Assembly (NCBI RefSeq): GCF_900491935.1
Contig: NZ_UEXK01000004.1
Span: 3,224,128 to 3,263,848 of the forward strand
Length of the DNA: 39,721 nt
Reading direction: 5' to 3'
From: Klenkia terrae
GTDB taxonomy: Bacteria > Actinomycetota > Actinomycetes > Mycobacteriales > Geodermatophilaceae
Below, one piece after another: positions 7,640 to 16,303 of the stretch (within the stretch, counting starts at the first letter, position 1; every line of letters starts with the position of its first letter). The notes beneath the pieces were generated by a model. The model was not told the DNA's origin and did no database searches. It saw only the letters and a program-made list of their open reading frames with translations. The position numbers and the translations under genes are program-made.

Positions 7640-10584
7640 GGGTGCACTCGCTGACGCTGAGCGCGTTCGGCCCCTTCGCCGGGACGGTGTCGGTCGACCT
7701 GGACGACGTCGGGCGCGACGGTCTGTTCCTGCTCTGGGGTCCCACGGGGGCGGGCAAGACCACCCTGCTCGACGCGGTGGTCTTCGCGCTCTACGGCTCG
7801 GTGCCCGGCCCCCGGGGGCAGGAGAAGCGCCTGCGGAGCGACCACGCGGTGGCCGGGGTACGCACCGAGGTCGGGTGCGAGGTCACGATCGGCGGTGAGC
7901 GGCTGCGGATCACCCGGCGGCCCGAGCAGGTCCGCCCCAAGAAGCGGGGCACCGGGTGGACCACCGAGCAGGCGATGCTGCTGGTGCAGCGGCTCACCGA
8001 CGGTGGGTGGGAACCGGTCAGCACCCGCATCGACGAGGGGTCCGAGCACCTGCGCACCCGGCTGGGCTTGTCCGCCGAGCAGTTCTGCCAGGTGGTGCTG
8101 CTGCCGCAGGGTGACTTCGCCCGTTTCCTCCGGGCAGAGCCCGACGACCGCGGCCGCCTGCTCCGCACGCTGTTCGACGTCGGCCGGTTCGCCCGGGCCG
8201 AGGAGTGGTTGGCCGAGGAGCGCCGCACGGCCGGGCAGCGACTCGAGCTGGCCCGGGGGGCGCTGGGCTCCCTGCTCGCGCGGATCGCCCAGGTGTCCGG
8301 CGGTGACCTGCCCGAGGAGCTGGCCCACGACCCCGGGCACGGTGCCGTGGACCGGTGGGTGCGGGTCACGACCGCGGCCGCCCACGCCCGCGACGACCGG
8401 GCGCGGGCCACCGTCGCGCAGACCGGCGAGGACCTGGGCGCGGCGGCGGCCGTGCTGACCGCTGCCCGCTCGGCGGCGGGGCGGCACGACCGCCGGGACA
8501 GGGCTGCTGCCGACCCCGACCGGCTGCGCGCCGTCGAGCCGGCGGTGACGGCGCTGCGGGCGCGGGTGGTTGCTGGCCGCCGGGCCGAGGGGGTCCGCGA
8601 GGTGCTCGAGACCGCTGACCGGTGCGCGGTCGCGGCCGAGGTGGCGGCCGGCGCCCTGGCCGCCGCCTCCGCCGCGTGGGACCGCATCTCGGCGGGCCGG
8701 CCCGCCGACGCCGTGGTGGCCCGGTCCCTCCGGGACGAGGCCGCCGTGGTCACCGAGCTGCGGGCCGACACCCGCCGGGCGGCACAGCTCGCGGAGCGGG
8801 TCGCCGCCCTCGACCGGCGCATCGCAGCGTTGCGTGGGCAGATCGTCGAGGCCGAGGAGACGGCGCCCCGGCGTCCTGCCCGACAGGCAGAGCTCGAGCG
8901 GCAGGTCGCGCTGTGCGCCGAGGCAGCAGCGCAGCTCCCCGGGCTGGTCGCGGAGCAGGACCGCCGGTCCCAGCGGGTCCGGGCGGCCGTGGCCGCCCGG
9001 ACGGTGGCCACCCGCATCACGACGGCCGACGCGCGGGTCCTCGAGCTGCGCGAGTCGCTCGTGACGGCCCGGGAGCTGGTGGCCGACCTCCGCGCGGCCC
9101 GGTTGGACGGGATGGCGGCGGAGCTGGCGGCCGGTCTGCGACCGGGGGACGGGTGTCCCGTCTGCGGGTCCGCCGAGCACCCCCGCCCGGCCACCGCCGG
9201 CGGACCGGCCGTGACCGCGGACCATGAGGACGCCGCCCGGGCCCGGGTGGAGCTGGTCGACGTCGAGCTCACGTCCGCCCAGGCCGAGCGGGCCGACCTC
9301 GGCGCCGAGCTGTCCGCGCTGCAGGCCGTGGCCGGTGAGCTGCCCGTCCACGAGCTGCAGGCTGCGGAGGCCGAGGCCCTGGCGGCTGTCGACGCGGCGA
9401 GCGGGCTGGCGAGGAGCGTGCCGACCGTCCAGCGGTCGTTGGACGTGTTCCTGGCCGAAGCCGCCTGCGCCGACGAGCAGCTCGGCGCAGCCCGCACCGA
9501 GCTGTCGGCCCGGCAGGCGGAACGGGACTCGGTGGCCGAGAGCTGGGTGGAGCTGCGCGACCGGTTGGCCGCCGCGGTGGGCGGGGACGTCGACCTGCCG
9601 GCCCGCGGGCGTCGCCTCGCGGACGAGGCCCAGCGGTGCGAGGACCACATCGAGGCCGCGGCGGCCGACCGCCGGGCCCGTGCCGAGCTGGGGGCAGCCA
9701 CGGCCCGCGCCGAGGAGCGCCTGTCTGCGGCAGGGTTCACCGATCTCGGCACCGCGGCGGAGGCACTCCTCGAGCCGGGTGAGGCGACCAGGGCAGAGCA
9801 GCGGGTGGCCGAGCACGACCGGGCCACCGCAGTGGCCCGGGCCGTGCTCGCCGAACCGGAGCTGACCGACCTGGGGGAGCGGCCCGACCTGGTCGCGGTC
9901 GAGCTGGTGCACCGCACCGCGGCGCAGCGGCGGGAGCTGGCCGTGGCCGAAGCCGGTGCCGCCGGGCGGTGCCTGGCCGAGCTCGACCGTCTGGCCGGCG
10001 ACCTCACCGCGGTCCAGGTGGAGCTCGACGAGCGCCGGGCGGACGCCGACCACGTCGGGTCGCTGGCCGACTTGGTCAACGGCCGCGGCAGCAACACCCT
10101 GAAGATGCGGCTGCAGTCCTTCGTGCTCGCCGCCCGCCTCGAGCAGGTCGCCGAGGTGGCCAGCATCCGGCTGCAGGACATGTCCGGCGGCCGGTACACC
10201 TTCCGGCACAGCGACGCCGCCGGCCGCAACGGTGCCCGCGGCGGGCTCGGCCTCGACGTGCTCGACGAGTACACCGGTCAGCAGCGGCCGACCAAGACCC
10301 TGTCGGGCGGGGAGAGCTTCATGGCCTCGCTGGCGCTGGCGCTGGGGCTGGCCGACGTGGTCACCGCGGAGTCCGGCGGAGTGCAGATCGACACCCTCTT
10401 CGTCGACGAGGGCTTCGGATCGCTCGACCCGCTGGCGCTGGACGCGGTCATGAACGTGCTCGACGAGCTCCGCCGCGGGGGCCGCACCGTCGGGGTGGTC
10501 AGCCACGTCGAGGAGTTGCGCACCCGCATCCCCAGCCGCGTGGAGGTCACCACAGGTCGGTCGGGATCAGCGATCGCGAGCTGA
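7636..10584 (+). CDS. sbcC: Exonuclease SbcCD, ATPase subunit SbcC (Rad50 family)
   Basis: A 982-residue SMC-like ATPase partner of SbcD. The N-terminal ATPase half has Walker A GPTGAGKTT at 35–43. Two long Ala/Arg/Glu-rich coiled-coil arms flank a zinc hook CPVCG with cysteines 507 and 510, close to mid-protein as expected for dimerisation. The C-terminal half has the signature LSGGES at 889–894 and Walker B LFVDEG with Asp924 and Glu925. The GTG start is coupled to the sbcD stop (GTGA). Downstream, 10585–10821 separates it from the convergent gtrA; I see no gene there and only weak hairpins. Confidence 0.96.
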   Translation: MRVHSLTLSAFGPFAGTVSVDLDDVGRDGLFLLWGPTGAGKTTLLDAVVFALYGSVPGPRGQEKRLRSDHAVAGVRTEVGCEVTIGGERLRITRRPEQVRPKKRGTGWTTEQAMLLVQRLTDGGWEPVSTRIDEGSEHLRTRLGLSAEQFCQVVLLPQGDFARFLRAEPDDRGRLLRTLFDVGRFARAEEWLAEERRTAGQRLELARGALGSLLARIAQVSGGDLPEELAHDPGHGAVDRWVRVTTAAAHARDDRARATVAQTGEDLGAAAAVLTAARSAAGRHDRRDRAAADPDRLRAVEPAVTALRARVVAGRRAEGVREVLETADRCAVAAEVAAGALAAASAAWDRISAGRPADAVVARSLRDEAAVVTELRADTRRAAQLAERVAALDRRIAALRGQIVEAEETAPRRPARQAELERQVALCAEAAAQLPGLVAEQDRRSQRVRAAVAARTVATRITTADARVLELRESLVTARELVADLRAARLDGMAAELAAGLRPGDGCPVCGSAEHPRPATAGGPAVTADHEDAARARVELVDVELTSAQAERADLGAELSALQAVAGELPVHELQAAEAEALAAVDAASGLARSVPTVQRSLDVFLAEAACADEQLGAARTELSARQAERDSVAESWVELRDRLAAAVGGDVDLPARGRRLADEAQRCEDHIEAAAADRRARAELGAATARAEERLSAAGFTDLGTAAEALLEPGEATRAEQRVAEHDRATAVARAVLAEPELTDLGERPDLVAVELVHRTAAQRRELAVAEAGAAGRCLAELDRLAGDLTAVQVELDERRADADHVGSLADLVNGRGSNTLKMRLQSFVLAARLEQVAEVASIRLQDMSGGRYTFRHSDAAGRNGARGGLGLDVLDEYTGQQRPTKTLSGGESFMASLALALGLADVVTAESGGVQIDTLFVDEGFGSLDPLALDAVMNVLDELRRGGRTVGVVSHVEELRTRIPSRVEVTTGRSGSAIAS

Positions 10585-10821
10585 TGGCCGGTGGTTGGCG
10601 GTCGAGGTGGACCGGCTGAGCCGGCCCGCCCGGCATCGGCGCGCGGGCAGGCCGGGGTGTCCGTGCCCGCAGGCCGGTCCGTGGATGGCGGACTGAACGC
10701 GGTCGAGCGCCTCCGGGCGCACGCGTGACCAGGATGACCGCACCCAGGCCCCTGGAGGACGACGCGCGCCGATGCCCGGAAGTGCTGTGGGCGAGCACCG
10801 CACGGGGTCGGCCCAGGTGCG

Positions 10822-11295
10822 TCAGTCGACCGGGTCGCGGTGCTCCGCCGCCGGCTCGGCCGGGAACACCCACGTGCGATAGCTCGCGTACCTGATGACC
10901 GTCCCCAGCCCGATCGACGCAACGTTCGCCAGCTGCAGCACTAGCGCCCCGTCCTGACCGAGGGGGTAGCGGGCGACGGCGACGACGGCCAGCCCCAGCG
11001 CGAGAGTCACGCCGTTGATGACCAGGAACAGCGAGTACTCGCGCCGGATGCCGGTCTGCGCTCGGTGGTTGAACGACCAGTTTCGGTGCGCGAAGTACGC
11101 GGCCGTCATGGACACCAGTGTCGAGACCATCTTGGCCGTCACCGCACCCAGGCCGACGTGCACGTACAGCAGCTGGAACAGCCCGACGTCGAGGACGGAG
11201 CACAGTGCGCCCACCACGACGAACGCGCTCAGCTCGCGCAGTCGCGGCGACCACTTCCTGATCGACCGCGGGTCTGTGTGGGTGCCCTGGGTCAC
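10822..11295 (-). CDS. GtrA family membrane protein
   Basis: A 157-residue protein with four hydrophobic helices. It has the family hallmarks: an ELSAFVVVGALCSVLDVGLF opening, SMTAAYFAHRNWSFN after helix two, and IRYASYRTWVF at the end. GtrA proteins are thought to move polyprenyl-phosphate-linked sugars across the membrane for glycan modification. I place the start at the GTG at 11295, seven bases after the LGFP gene stop; the longer upstream frame is only Arg/Pro-rich shadow. The weak ribosome site and tiny spacing suggest coupling to the LGFP gene. A GtrA gene also lies next to purK in mycobacteria. Confidence 0.88.
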   Translation of the reverse strand: MTQGTHTDPRSIRKWSPRLRELSAFVVVGALCSVLDVGLFQLLYVHVGLGAVTAKMVSTLVSMTAAYFAHRNWSFNHRAQTGIRREYSLFLVINGVTLALGLAVVAVARYPLGQDGALVLQLANVASIGLGTVIRYASYRTWVFPAEPAAEHRDPVD

Positions 11296-11299
11296 GGCG

Positions 11300-13741
11300 T
11301 CACGGTACGTCCGTCGGGGTTGCCGGGCCCGTGGTCCCCGCGTCCTCGGTCGGTCCTGGGGAGGACGAACTGCTGGACGGGCTGGACGGGCCGGTCGTCG
11401 CCGCGGGAGCAGGCTGCGTGGCCGGTGCCGGTGCCGTCGCCGACGCAGTGGTCGGGGCCGGCGTGGACGTGGTCCGGACCTGTCCGGTGGCTGTGTCGAG
11501 GACGAGGCGGCCACCCTGGAAGTCCTGGCTCACCGCTCCTGCGGTCGTCTGGGCCTCGCTGATCGGGTAACCGAGAGCCCCCGCCTCCCATCCCTGGCTC
11601 GCCCAGCGCGCGGAGATCGGGCCGTCGAGGACGGCATGGGTGCCGCTCGCCGGGCTCGTGTAGAGCGAGCCGCCGCGGAAGTTCTGGACGCAGCCGTTGC
11701 CTGCCAGGCCACAGAACTGCTCCCGGGTCGGCGCCCCCAGCACACCGGCGGCCCCGCCGCGGGCGAGCCAGGCATCGGCCACGGCGCCAGGAGGTATGAC
11801 CTGGGCAGCGGTGGTCGAACTGGTCACCAACAGCCCACCCTGGAACGCCTGCGTGCAGTCCGTCGCGCTCGTACAGCTCTGCTCCCCCGTCGGGTAGCCG
11901 AGCCGCCCGTTCTCCCATCGCTGTGCGGCCCAGGCAGTACCGATCGGCCCGTTGAGGACGGCGTGCGTCCCTGTCGCTGCGGTGGTGTACAACGAGCCGC
12001 CCTGGAAGTTGGCGCCGCAGCCGGCTGCGGTCAGGCCGCAGAACTGATCCCGGGTCGGCTGACCGAGAACCCCGCCACCCGCACCTCGAGCGACCCATGC
12101 GTCGGCGATCGGGCCCAGTGGCACCGTGCGCGCGCCGAAGGCCTGGCTGACCGTCAGGAGCCCGCCCTGGAACGGCTGCACGCAGTCGGTGCTGCTCGAG
12201 CACGTCTGGTCGCCGGTCGGGTACCGGAGCGGACCGGACTCCCAGCGCTGCGCGGCCCAGGCCGATCCGACCGGCCCCGTCATGACACTCCACGTCCCGG
12301 CAGCCGAGGTCGTGTAGGCCGTGCCTGCCTGGAAGCTCTGCAGGCACCCACCCGCTGCCAGCCCGCAGAACTGGGCGGCGGTCGGGTAGCCGAGAGGGCT
12401 GGCCTCCCACCCCCGCGCGGCCCAGTAGGACCCGATGGCCCCGTTGCCGACGACCTGCGCGCCGGTGGCCGGGGTGGCGTAGATGGTCCCGCCCTGGAAG
12501 TTCTGCAGGCACCCGCTGCCCACCAGGCCGCACCGCGGGTCGCCGGTGGGGTAGCCGAGCGCGCCGGCCTCCCACATCTGACTGGCCCACCTGTCGGCGA
12601 TCGTGCCCCGCATGACCGCCGACGTGCCGAGCGACGCGAGGCTGTACAGCGTCCCGTTCTGGAAGCTCTGCAGGCAGCCGCCCCCAGTCAGCCCGCACAC
12701 CTGAGGGCTGCTGGGGTAACCCAGTGGTCCGGCCTCGTAGCTCCGAGCCGCCCAGCTACTACTGATCGCGCCGTTCAGGACGACCTGGGCACCGGTCCGG
12801 TCGCTCCAGTAGATGTTCCCGCGTTGGAAGGTCTGGACGCATCCGTTGCCCACCAGGCCGCACCGGATCGGTCCGGCCGCCGTCCCCAGGGCACCTCCAG
12901 CCGAACCCGAGTTCTGGTACAGGGCAAGGATGGCTTCGCCACCGGGGGACTGGGTGGACCCGAACCAGTCCGTGAAGTAGCTGAAGAAGTTCCGGTTGCC
13001 GTACGCGGAGCAGCTGTCGCCCGTCCCGTAACCGGCGGCCAGGGCGGCGGCGTTCGGCACGTAGGGCGTGTAGTTGTAGAGCCCGGCCGTGGCCACGTTG
13101 GCGATGTAGACCGGCTGGCTCCCGCATGCAGCGCTGGGGTTGTAGAGGATGTTCTGCGTGCGTCCTGCGCGGTAGCTCCCGGCGAGCCCGTCGGCATAGC
13201 GCTGGAACTGGCGGGCCGCGAAGTAGACCTGGCTCACGAAACCGGAGAAGGCCGGGTTGCAGGCCGCGGTGTCCGGACAGGCGAACCCGGTGGCCTTGTC
13301 GTACTTGCGCGCCGCGGGACGGGTGCCGGTGATGAGGCCCTGCTCCTTCTGCAGCAGGACGACGAGGACCCGGGGGTTGATGCCGCACGCCACGCCGACC
13401 TTGGCGATGATCGCGGCGGCGGACTCCTGCGCTGCACCCTGGTAGGCCGAGCAGAAGGCGTCCCCGGCCTGGGTCGAGGTGTCCTGCCGGAAGTCCTTGA
13501 TGCACGGCATCTCGCCGGCGACGCACGAGGACCCCTTGGCCAGGAGGAATGCCTGCACCTGAGCTGCGTCCATGGACAGCGAGTCGAAGAAGACGGCGTC
13601 GCTGATGATGTTGCCGGGGGAGAACGTGCTCAGGTCGGCGGCCTGCGCGCTGTGCCCGTCCAGCCGGGCGATGGCCGGCACGAGCACGGCCGCGAGGACC
13701 AGCGTGCCTGCCACGAGGCTGCGGAGTGCGGAGCGGATCAT
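11300..13741 (-). CDS. Secreted lysozyme-like protein with nine LGFP repeats
   Basis: An 813-residue exported protein. A signal peptide covers about 1–35. A domain of about 240 residues follows, with CGINPRVLVVLLQKEQGLI (Glu133 is a candidate catalytic acid), paired cysteines, and a TDWFGST end; it resembles lysozyme/transglycosylase-like modules in other LGFP proteins. Nine LGFP-type repeats follow, seen as LGYP, LRYP, LGQP or LGAP motifs, alternating with CGL..GC.Q.FQ.G..Y units, then a Pro/Thr/Ser-rich tail. LGFP repeats are linked to anchoring in the mycolata cell envelope, so peptidoglycan or glycan binding is inferred. The ATG at 13741 has a GGAGGT site and overlaps the upstream stop as ATGA. 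The enzymatic role is not proven by sequence. Confidence 0.85.
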   Translation of the reverse strand: MIRSALRSLVAGTLVLAAVLVPAIARLDGHSAQAADLSTFSPGNIISDAVFFDSLSMDAAQVQAFLLAKGSSCVAGEMPCIKDFRQDTSTQAGDAFCSAYQGAAQESAAAIIAKVGVACGINPRVLVVLLQKEQGLITGTRPAARKYDKATGFACPDTAACNPAFSGFVSQVYFAARQFQRYADGLAGSYRAGRTQNILYNPSAACGSQPVYIANVATAGLYNYTPYVPNAAALAAGYGTGDSCSAYGNRNFFSYFTDWFGSTQSPGGEAILALYQNSGSAGGALGTAAGPIRCGLVGNGCVQTFQRGNIYWSDRTGAQVVLNGAISSSWAARSYEAGPLGYPSSPQVCGLTGGGCLQSFQNGTLYSLASLGTSAVMRGTIADRWASQMWEAGALGYPTGDPRCGLVGSGCLQNFQGGTIYATPATGAQVVGNGAIGSYWAARGWEASPLGYPTAAQFCGLAAGGCLQSFQAGTAYTTSAAGTWSVMTGPVGSAWAAQRWESGPLRYPTGDQTCSSSTDCVQPFQGGLLTVSQAFGARTVPLGPIADAWVARGAGGGVLGQPTRDQFCGLTAAGCGANFQGGSLYTTAATGTHAVLNGPIGTAWAAQRWENGRLGYPTGEQSCTSATDCTQAFQGGLLVTSSTTAAQVIPPGAVADAWLARGGAAGVLGAPTREQFCGLAGNGCVQNFRGGSLYTSPASGTHAVLDGPISARWASQGWEAGALGYPISEAQTTAGAVSQDFQGGRLVLDTATGQVRTTSTPAPTTASATAPAPATQPAPAATTGPSSPSSSSSSPGPTEDAGTTGPATPTDVP

Positions 13742-14322
13742 CGGTCGACCTCCACGGTCGTCAGGTCGCTCTGGGCAGAGGTGGTCGCGGACTGGTAGCC
13801 GACGACCACGGACGGACTGCCGTCGGCTGCCGACCACGGCACCACGAGGTCGGCGCAGACGGTCGTGGTCGCATCGGCCGACGCGGCCGAGCTGGCCGAG
13901 CGGGTGGCGGCGGCCGAGGTCGCGGTGACGGTGCACGTCCCGCCGTCCTCGACGACACCCGCGACGTACGCGCTGGCGTCGATCTTCCCCGTGTCCGAGG
14001 ACCACGCTGCGTAGGTGACGACGACCCGCGAGCCCGAGCCGACGTCGACGGGGCGGTCGGTTGCCACGTCCCCGGGGACGGACGTCGGGATGGGCCCCGT
14101 CGTCGAGACCCCGTAGACGCCCGAGGTCGTGGCGGCCGGCGGTGGGGTCGGGGCGATGGTCGGCATCGCCGAGGGCTCACTGGAGGTACTGGTCGGGCCG
14201 CGTCGGCTGGCTTCTGCGGACCCGGGAGTCGTCCGGGTCGTGACGATCCAGGTCGCCACCGCCAGGGCGAGAGCCAGGACGGCGATCGTGACGGACAGGC
14301 GTCGTCGGCGCATGCGTGTCAT
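13738..14322 (-). CDS. Small exported or membrane-anchored protein, function unknown
   Basis: A 194-residue protein not recognised as a named family. It starts MTRMRRRRLSV, followed by one hydrophobic segment (about 9–28) that may be a signal peptide or anchor, then a Pro/Ser/Thr-rich linker. The C-terminal region (about 80–190) is rich in short Val/Thr strands with two cysteines, plausibly an Ig-like beta domain. The ATG at 14322 is preceded by GGGGAGA. The stop overlaps the LGFP-protein ATG by four bases (ATGA), so the two exported proteins are probably made together. The gene is divergent from purK across 233 bases that hold promoters for both directions. Confidence 0.75.
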   Translation of the reverse strand: MTRMRRRRLSVTIAVLALALAVATWIVTTRTTPGSAEASRRGPTSTSSEPSAMPTIAPTPPPAATTSGVYGVSTTGPIPTSVPGDVATDRPVDVGSGSRVVVTYAAWSSDTGKIDASAYVAGVVEDGGTCTVTATSAAATRSASSAASADATTTVCADLVVPWSAADGSPSVVVGYQSATTSAQSDLTTVEVDR

Positions 14323-14540
14323 CTGGTTCTCCCCGTGAGCGGCACCTCGGCGTGGCGGTTCCTGGATGTGGACCGCCACACCCTCGAGGGCAACACGACG
14401 CTACGTGGTGAGGACGGTCCGTCACAGAGCGCGCTTGGAGTGTCGGATTCATGGTCTCGGGCGATACCTGACGACTCTCGCCGTCCGATGCGTCAGCTCT
14501 CACCGGGCAGCGGCCTGCGCCGGAGTTGGTCCGCGGTGGT

Positions 14541-14546
14541 TAACCT
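14541..14546 (+). promoter_or_regulatory. Possible -10 box for purK
   Basis: TAACCT ends nine bases before the purK ATG and no Shine-Dalgarno sequence lies between, which would fit a leaderless or very short leader transcript. No clear -35 box is seen. Confidence 0.3.
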
Positions 14547-14555
14547 CTGGGCACC

Positions 14556-15761
14556 ATGTCTCCGCCCGTAGATGCCCCAACCTCCGTGCCGGTGGTCGCG
14601 ATGGTGGGGGGCGGTCAGCTGTCGCGGATGACCCACCAGGCAGCCATCGCCCTGGGCCAGTCACTGCGGGTGCTCGCCGCCGACCGGGCGGAGTCGGCCG
14701 CGCTCGTCGCGGGTGATGTCCGGATCGGGCAGCACACCAGCCTCGAGGACCTGGTCGCCTTCGCCGACGGCGCAACCGTCGTCACGTTCGACCACGAGCA
14801 CGTGCCCATCGACCACCTGCATGCGCTGGAGGCCGCCGGGCACCGGGTGGCGCCGGGCCCCGGGGCGCTCGTCCACGCCCAGGACAAGCTGGTGCTCCGC
14901 CGGGCGCTCGCGGCGGCGGGCGAGCCGCAGCCGGCGTGGGCGCAGGTCGACTCCGGTGCTGACGTCGCTGCCTTCGCCGCTGTCCACGGCTGGCCGGTCG
15001 TGCTGAAGACCCCGCGGGGCGGATACGACGGCCGGGGGGTGTTCGTCGTCCCCGATGCGAGCACCGCGGTCGAGCTGGTCGAACGGCACGGCACCCTGTT
15101 GGCCGAGGAGCGGGTGGTGATGGTCCGCGAGCTCGCCGCGCAGGTCGCCCGCTCCCCGTTCGGCCAGGTGGCCGTGTACCCGGTCGTGGAGACCGTGCAG
15201 CGCGACGGCGTCTGCAACGAGGCGCTCGTCCCGGCGCCCGGGCTGGCCGACGACCTCGCGACGGCGGCACAGGAGTTGGCGATCCGGATCGCCGACCGGC
15301 TCGGCGTGGTCGGGATGCTGGCCGTGGAGCTGTTCCAGACCGAGGACGGCGTCCTGGTCAACGAGCTGGCCATGCGCCCGCACAACTCCGGGCACTGGTC
15401 GATCGAGGGGGCGGTGACCAGCCAGTTCGAGCAGCACCTGCGCGCGGTTCTGGACTACCCGCTCGGTTCGACGGCGATGACGGCCCCCGTGGTCGTCATG
15501 GCCAACGTGCTCGGCGGGGATGCCGCGGCCGAGGACTGGTCCGGGCCTGGGCTGGACGAGCGCATCCACCACTTCATGGCGCACTGGCCCGACGTGAAGC
15601 TGCACTGGTACGGCAAGGGTCAGCGGCGCGGCCGCAAGCTCGGCCACGTGACCGCGCTGGGCGACGAGGTCGGTGAGGTCCGCGCCCGGGCAGTCGCCGC
15701 GGCCCGCTACCTGGCCGACGGCGTCGTCGACCCGGCCTTCACGTTCCCCGACGAGCACTGA
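14556..15761 (+). CDS. purK: N5-carboxyaminoimidazole ribonucleotide synthase
   Basis: A 401-residue ATP-grasp enzyme that converts aminoimidazole ribonucleotide, bicarbonate and ATP to N5-CAIR in purine synthesis. Visible features are the MVGGGQLSRM nucleotide-binding start near 15, VVTFDHEHVP, the KTPRGGYDGRG ATP-grasp loop, and NELAMRPHNSGHWSIEGA near the active site. Upstream -10-like sequence and family alignment support the ATG at 14556. purE follows after 12 bases with its own start, so the two CAIR-forming enzymes are co-transcribed. Confidence 0.96.
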   Translation: MSPPVDAPTSVPVVAMVGGGQLSRMTHQAAIALGQSLRVLAADRAESAALVAGDVRIGQHTSLEDLVAFADGATVVTFDHEHVPIDHLHALEAAGHRVAPGPGALVHAQDKLVLRRALAAAGEPQPAWAQVDSGADVAAFAAVHGWPVVLKTPRGGYDGRGVFVVPDASTAVELVERHGTLLAEERVVMVRELAAQVARSPFGQVAVYPVVETVQRDGVCNEALVPAPGLADDLATAAQELAIRIADRLGVVGMLAVELFQTEDGVLVNELAMRPHNSGHWSIEGAVTSQFEQHLRAVLDYPLGSTAMTAPVVVMANVLGGDAAAEDWSGPGLDERIHHFMAHWPDVKLHWYGKGQRRGRKLGHVTALGDEVGEVRARAVAAARYLADGVVDPAFTFPDEH

Positions 15762-15773
15762 GGAGCACCCGGC

Positions 15774-16283
15774 ATGACCACCCCTCTGGTCGGCATCGTC
15801 ATGGGCAGCGACTCCGACTGGCCCACCATGGAGCCGGCGGCCGCAGCCCTCGACGAGTTCGGGATCGGCTGGGAAGCGCACGTCCTCTCCGCGCACCGCA
15901 CGCCGCGGCGCATGCTCGAGTGGGCCGAGGGGGCCGCGGGTCGAGGACTGCGGGTGGTCGTCGCCGGCGCCGGGGGAGCGGCCCACCTCCCCGGCATGGT
16001 CGCCGCGGCCACGCCGCTGCCGGTCATCGGCGTCCCCCGCGCGCTCGGCCAGCTCGACGGCATGGACAGCCTGCTCTCCATCGTGCAGATGCCGGCCGGC
16101 GTCCCCGTGGCGACGGTGTCCATCGGCGGTGGCCGCAACGCCGGCCTGCTCGCCGTCCGGATCCTGGCGGCCTCGGACGACGTCCTGCGGGCGCGGGTCG
16201 AGCAGTTCCAGGCCGACCTCGCAGACTCCGTGGTGGCCCGCGACGCGCAGCTGCAGCAGCGGTTGTCTTCCCCCGCGGAGTGA
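15774..16283 (+). CDS. purE: N5-carboxyaminoimidazole ribonucleotide mutase
   Basis: A 169-residue class I PurE that moves the carboxylate of N5-CAIR to C4 to give CAIR. It has GSDSDWPTM at 11–19, the catalytic SAHRTP with His41 at 39–44, and [13 protein letters not shown] further on, all standard. The ATG follows a GAGGAG stretch. It is the second gene of purK-purE and is followed after 20 bases by the acyl-CoA dehydrogenase gene, which appears to have its own promoter. Confidence 0.96.
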   Translation: MTTPLVGIVMGSDSDWPTMEPAAAALDEFGIGWEAHVLSAHRTPRRMLEWAEGAAGRGLRVVVAGAGGAAHLPGMVAAATPLPVIGVPRALGQLDGMDSLLSIVQMPAGVPVATVSIGGGRNAGLLAVRILAASDDVLRARVEQFQADLADSVVARDAQLQQRLSSPAE

Positions 16284-16291
16284 CGGCGGCC

Positions 16292-16297
16292 TAATCT
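16292..16297 (+). promoter_or_regulatory. Probable -10 box of a leaderless acyl-CoA dehydrogenase promoter
   Basis: TAATCT, close to the TANNNT consensus, ends six bases before the GTG at 16304, with no ribosome binding site in between. It suggests a leaderless internal promoter inside the pur-fadE run. Confidence 0.45.
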
Positions 16298-16303
16298 GTA
16301 CCC

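Noticed and set aside
7489-10506. Very long open frame on the minus strand opposite sbcC
   Set aside because: A shadow of high-GC codon usage: Gly/Arg/Pro/His-rich, no motifs, while the plus strand has complete SbcC motifs.
10585-10821. Possible small genes between sbcC and gtrA
   Set aside because: Short Arg/Pro-rich frames on both strands with no ribosome site or family resemblance.
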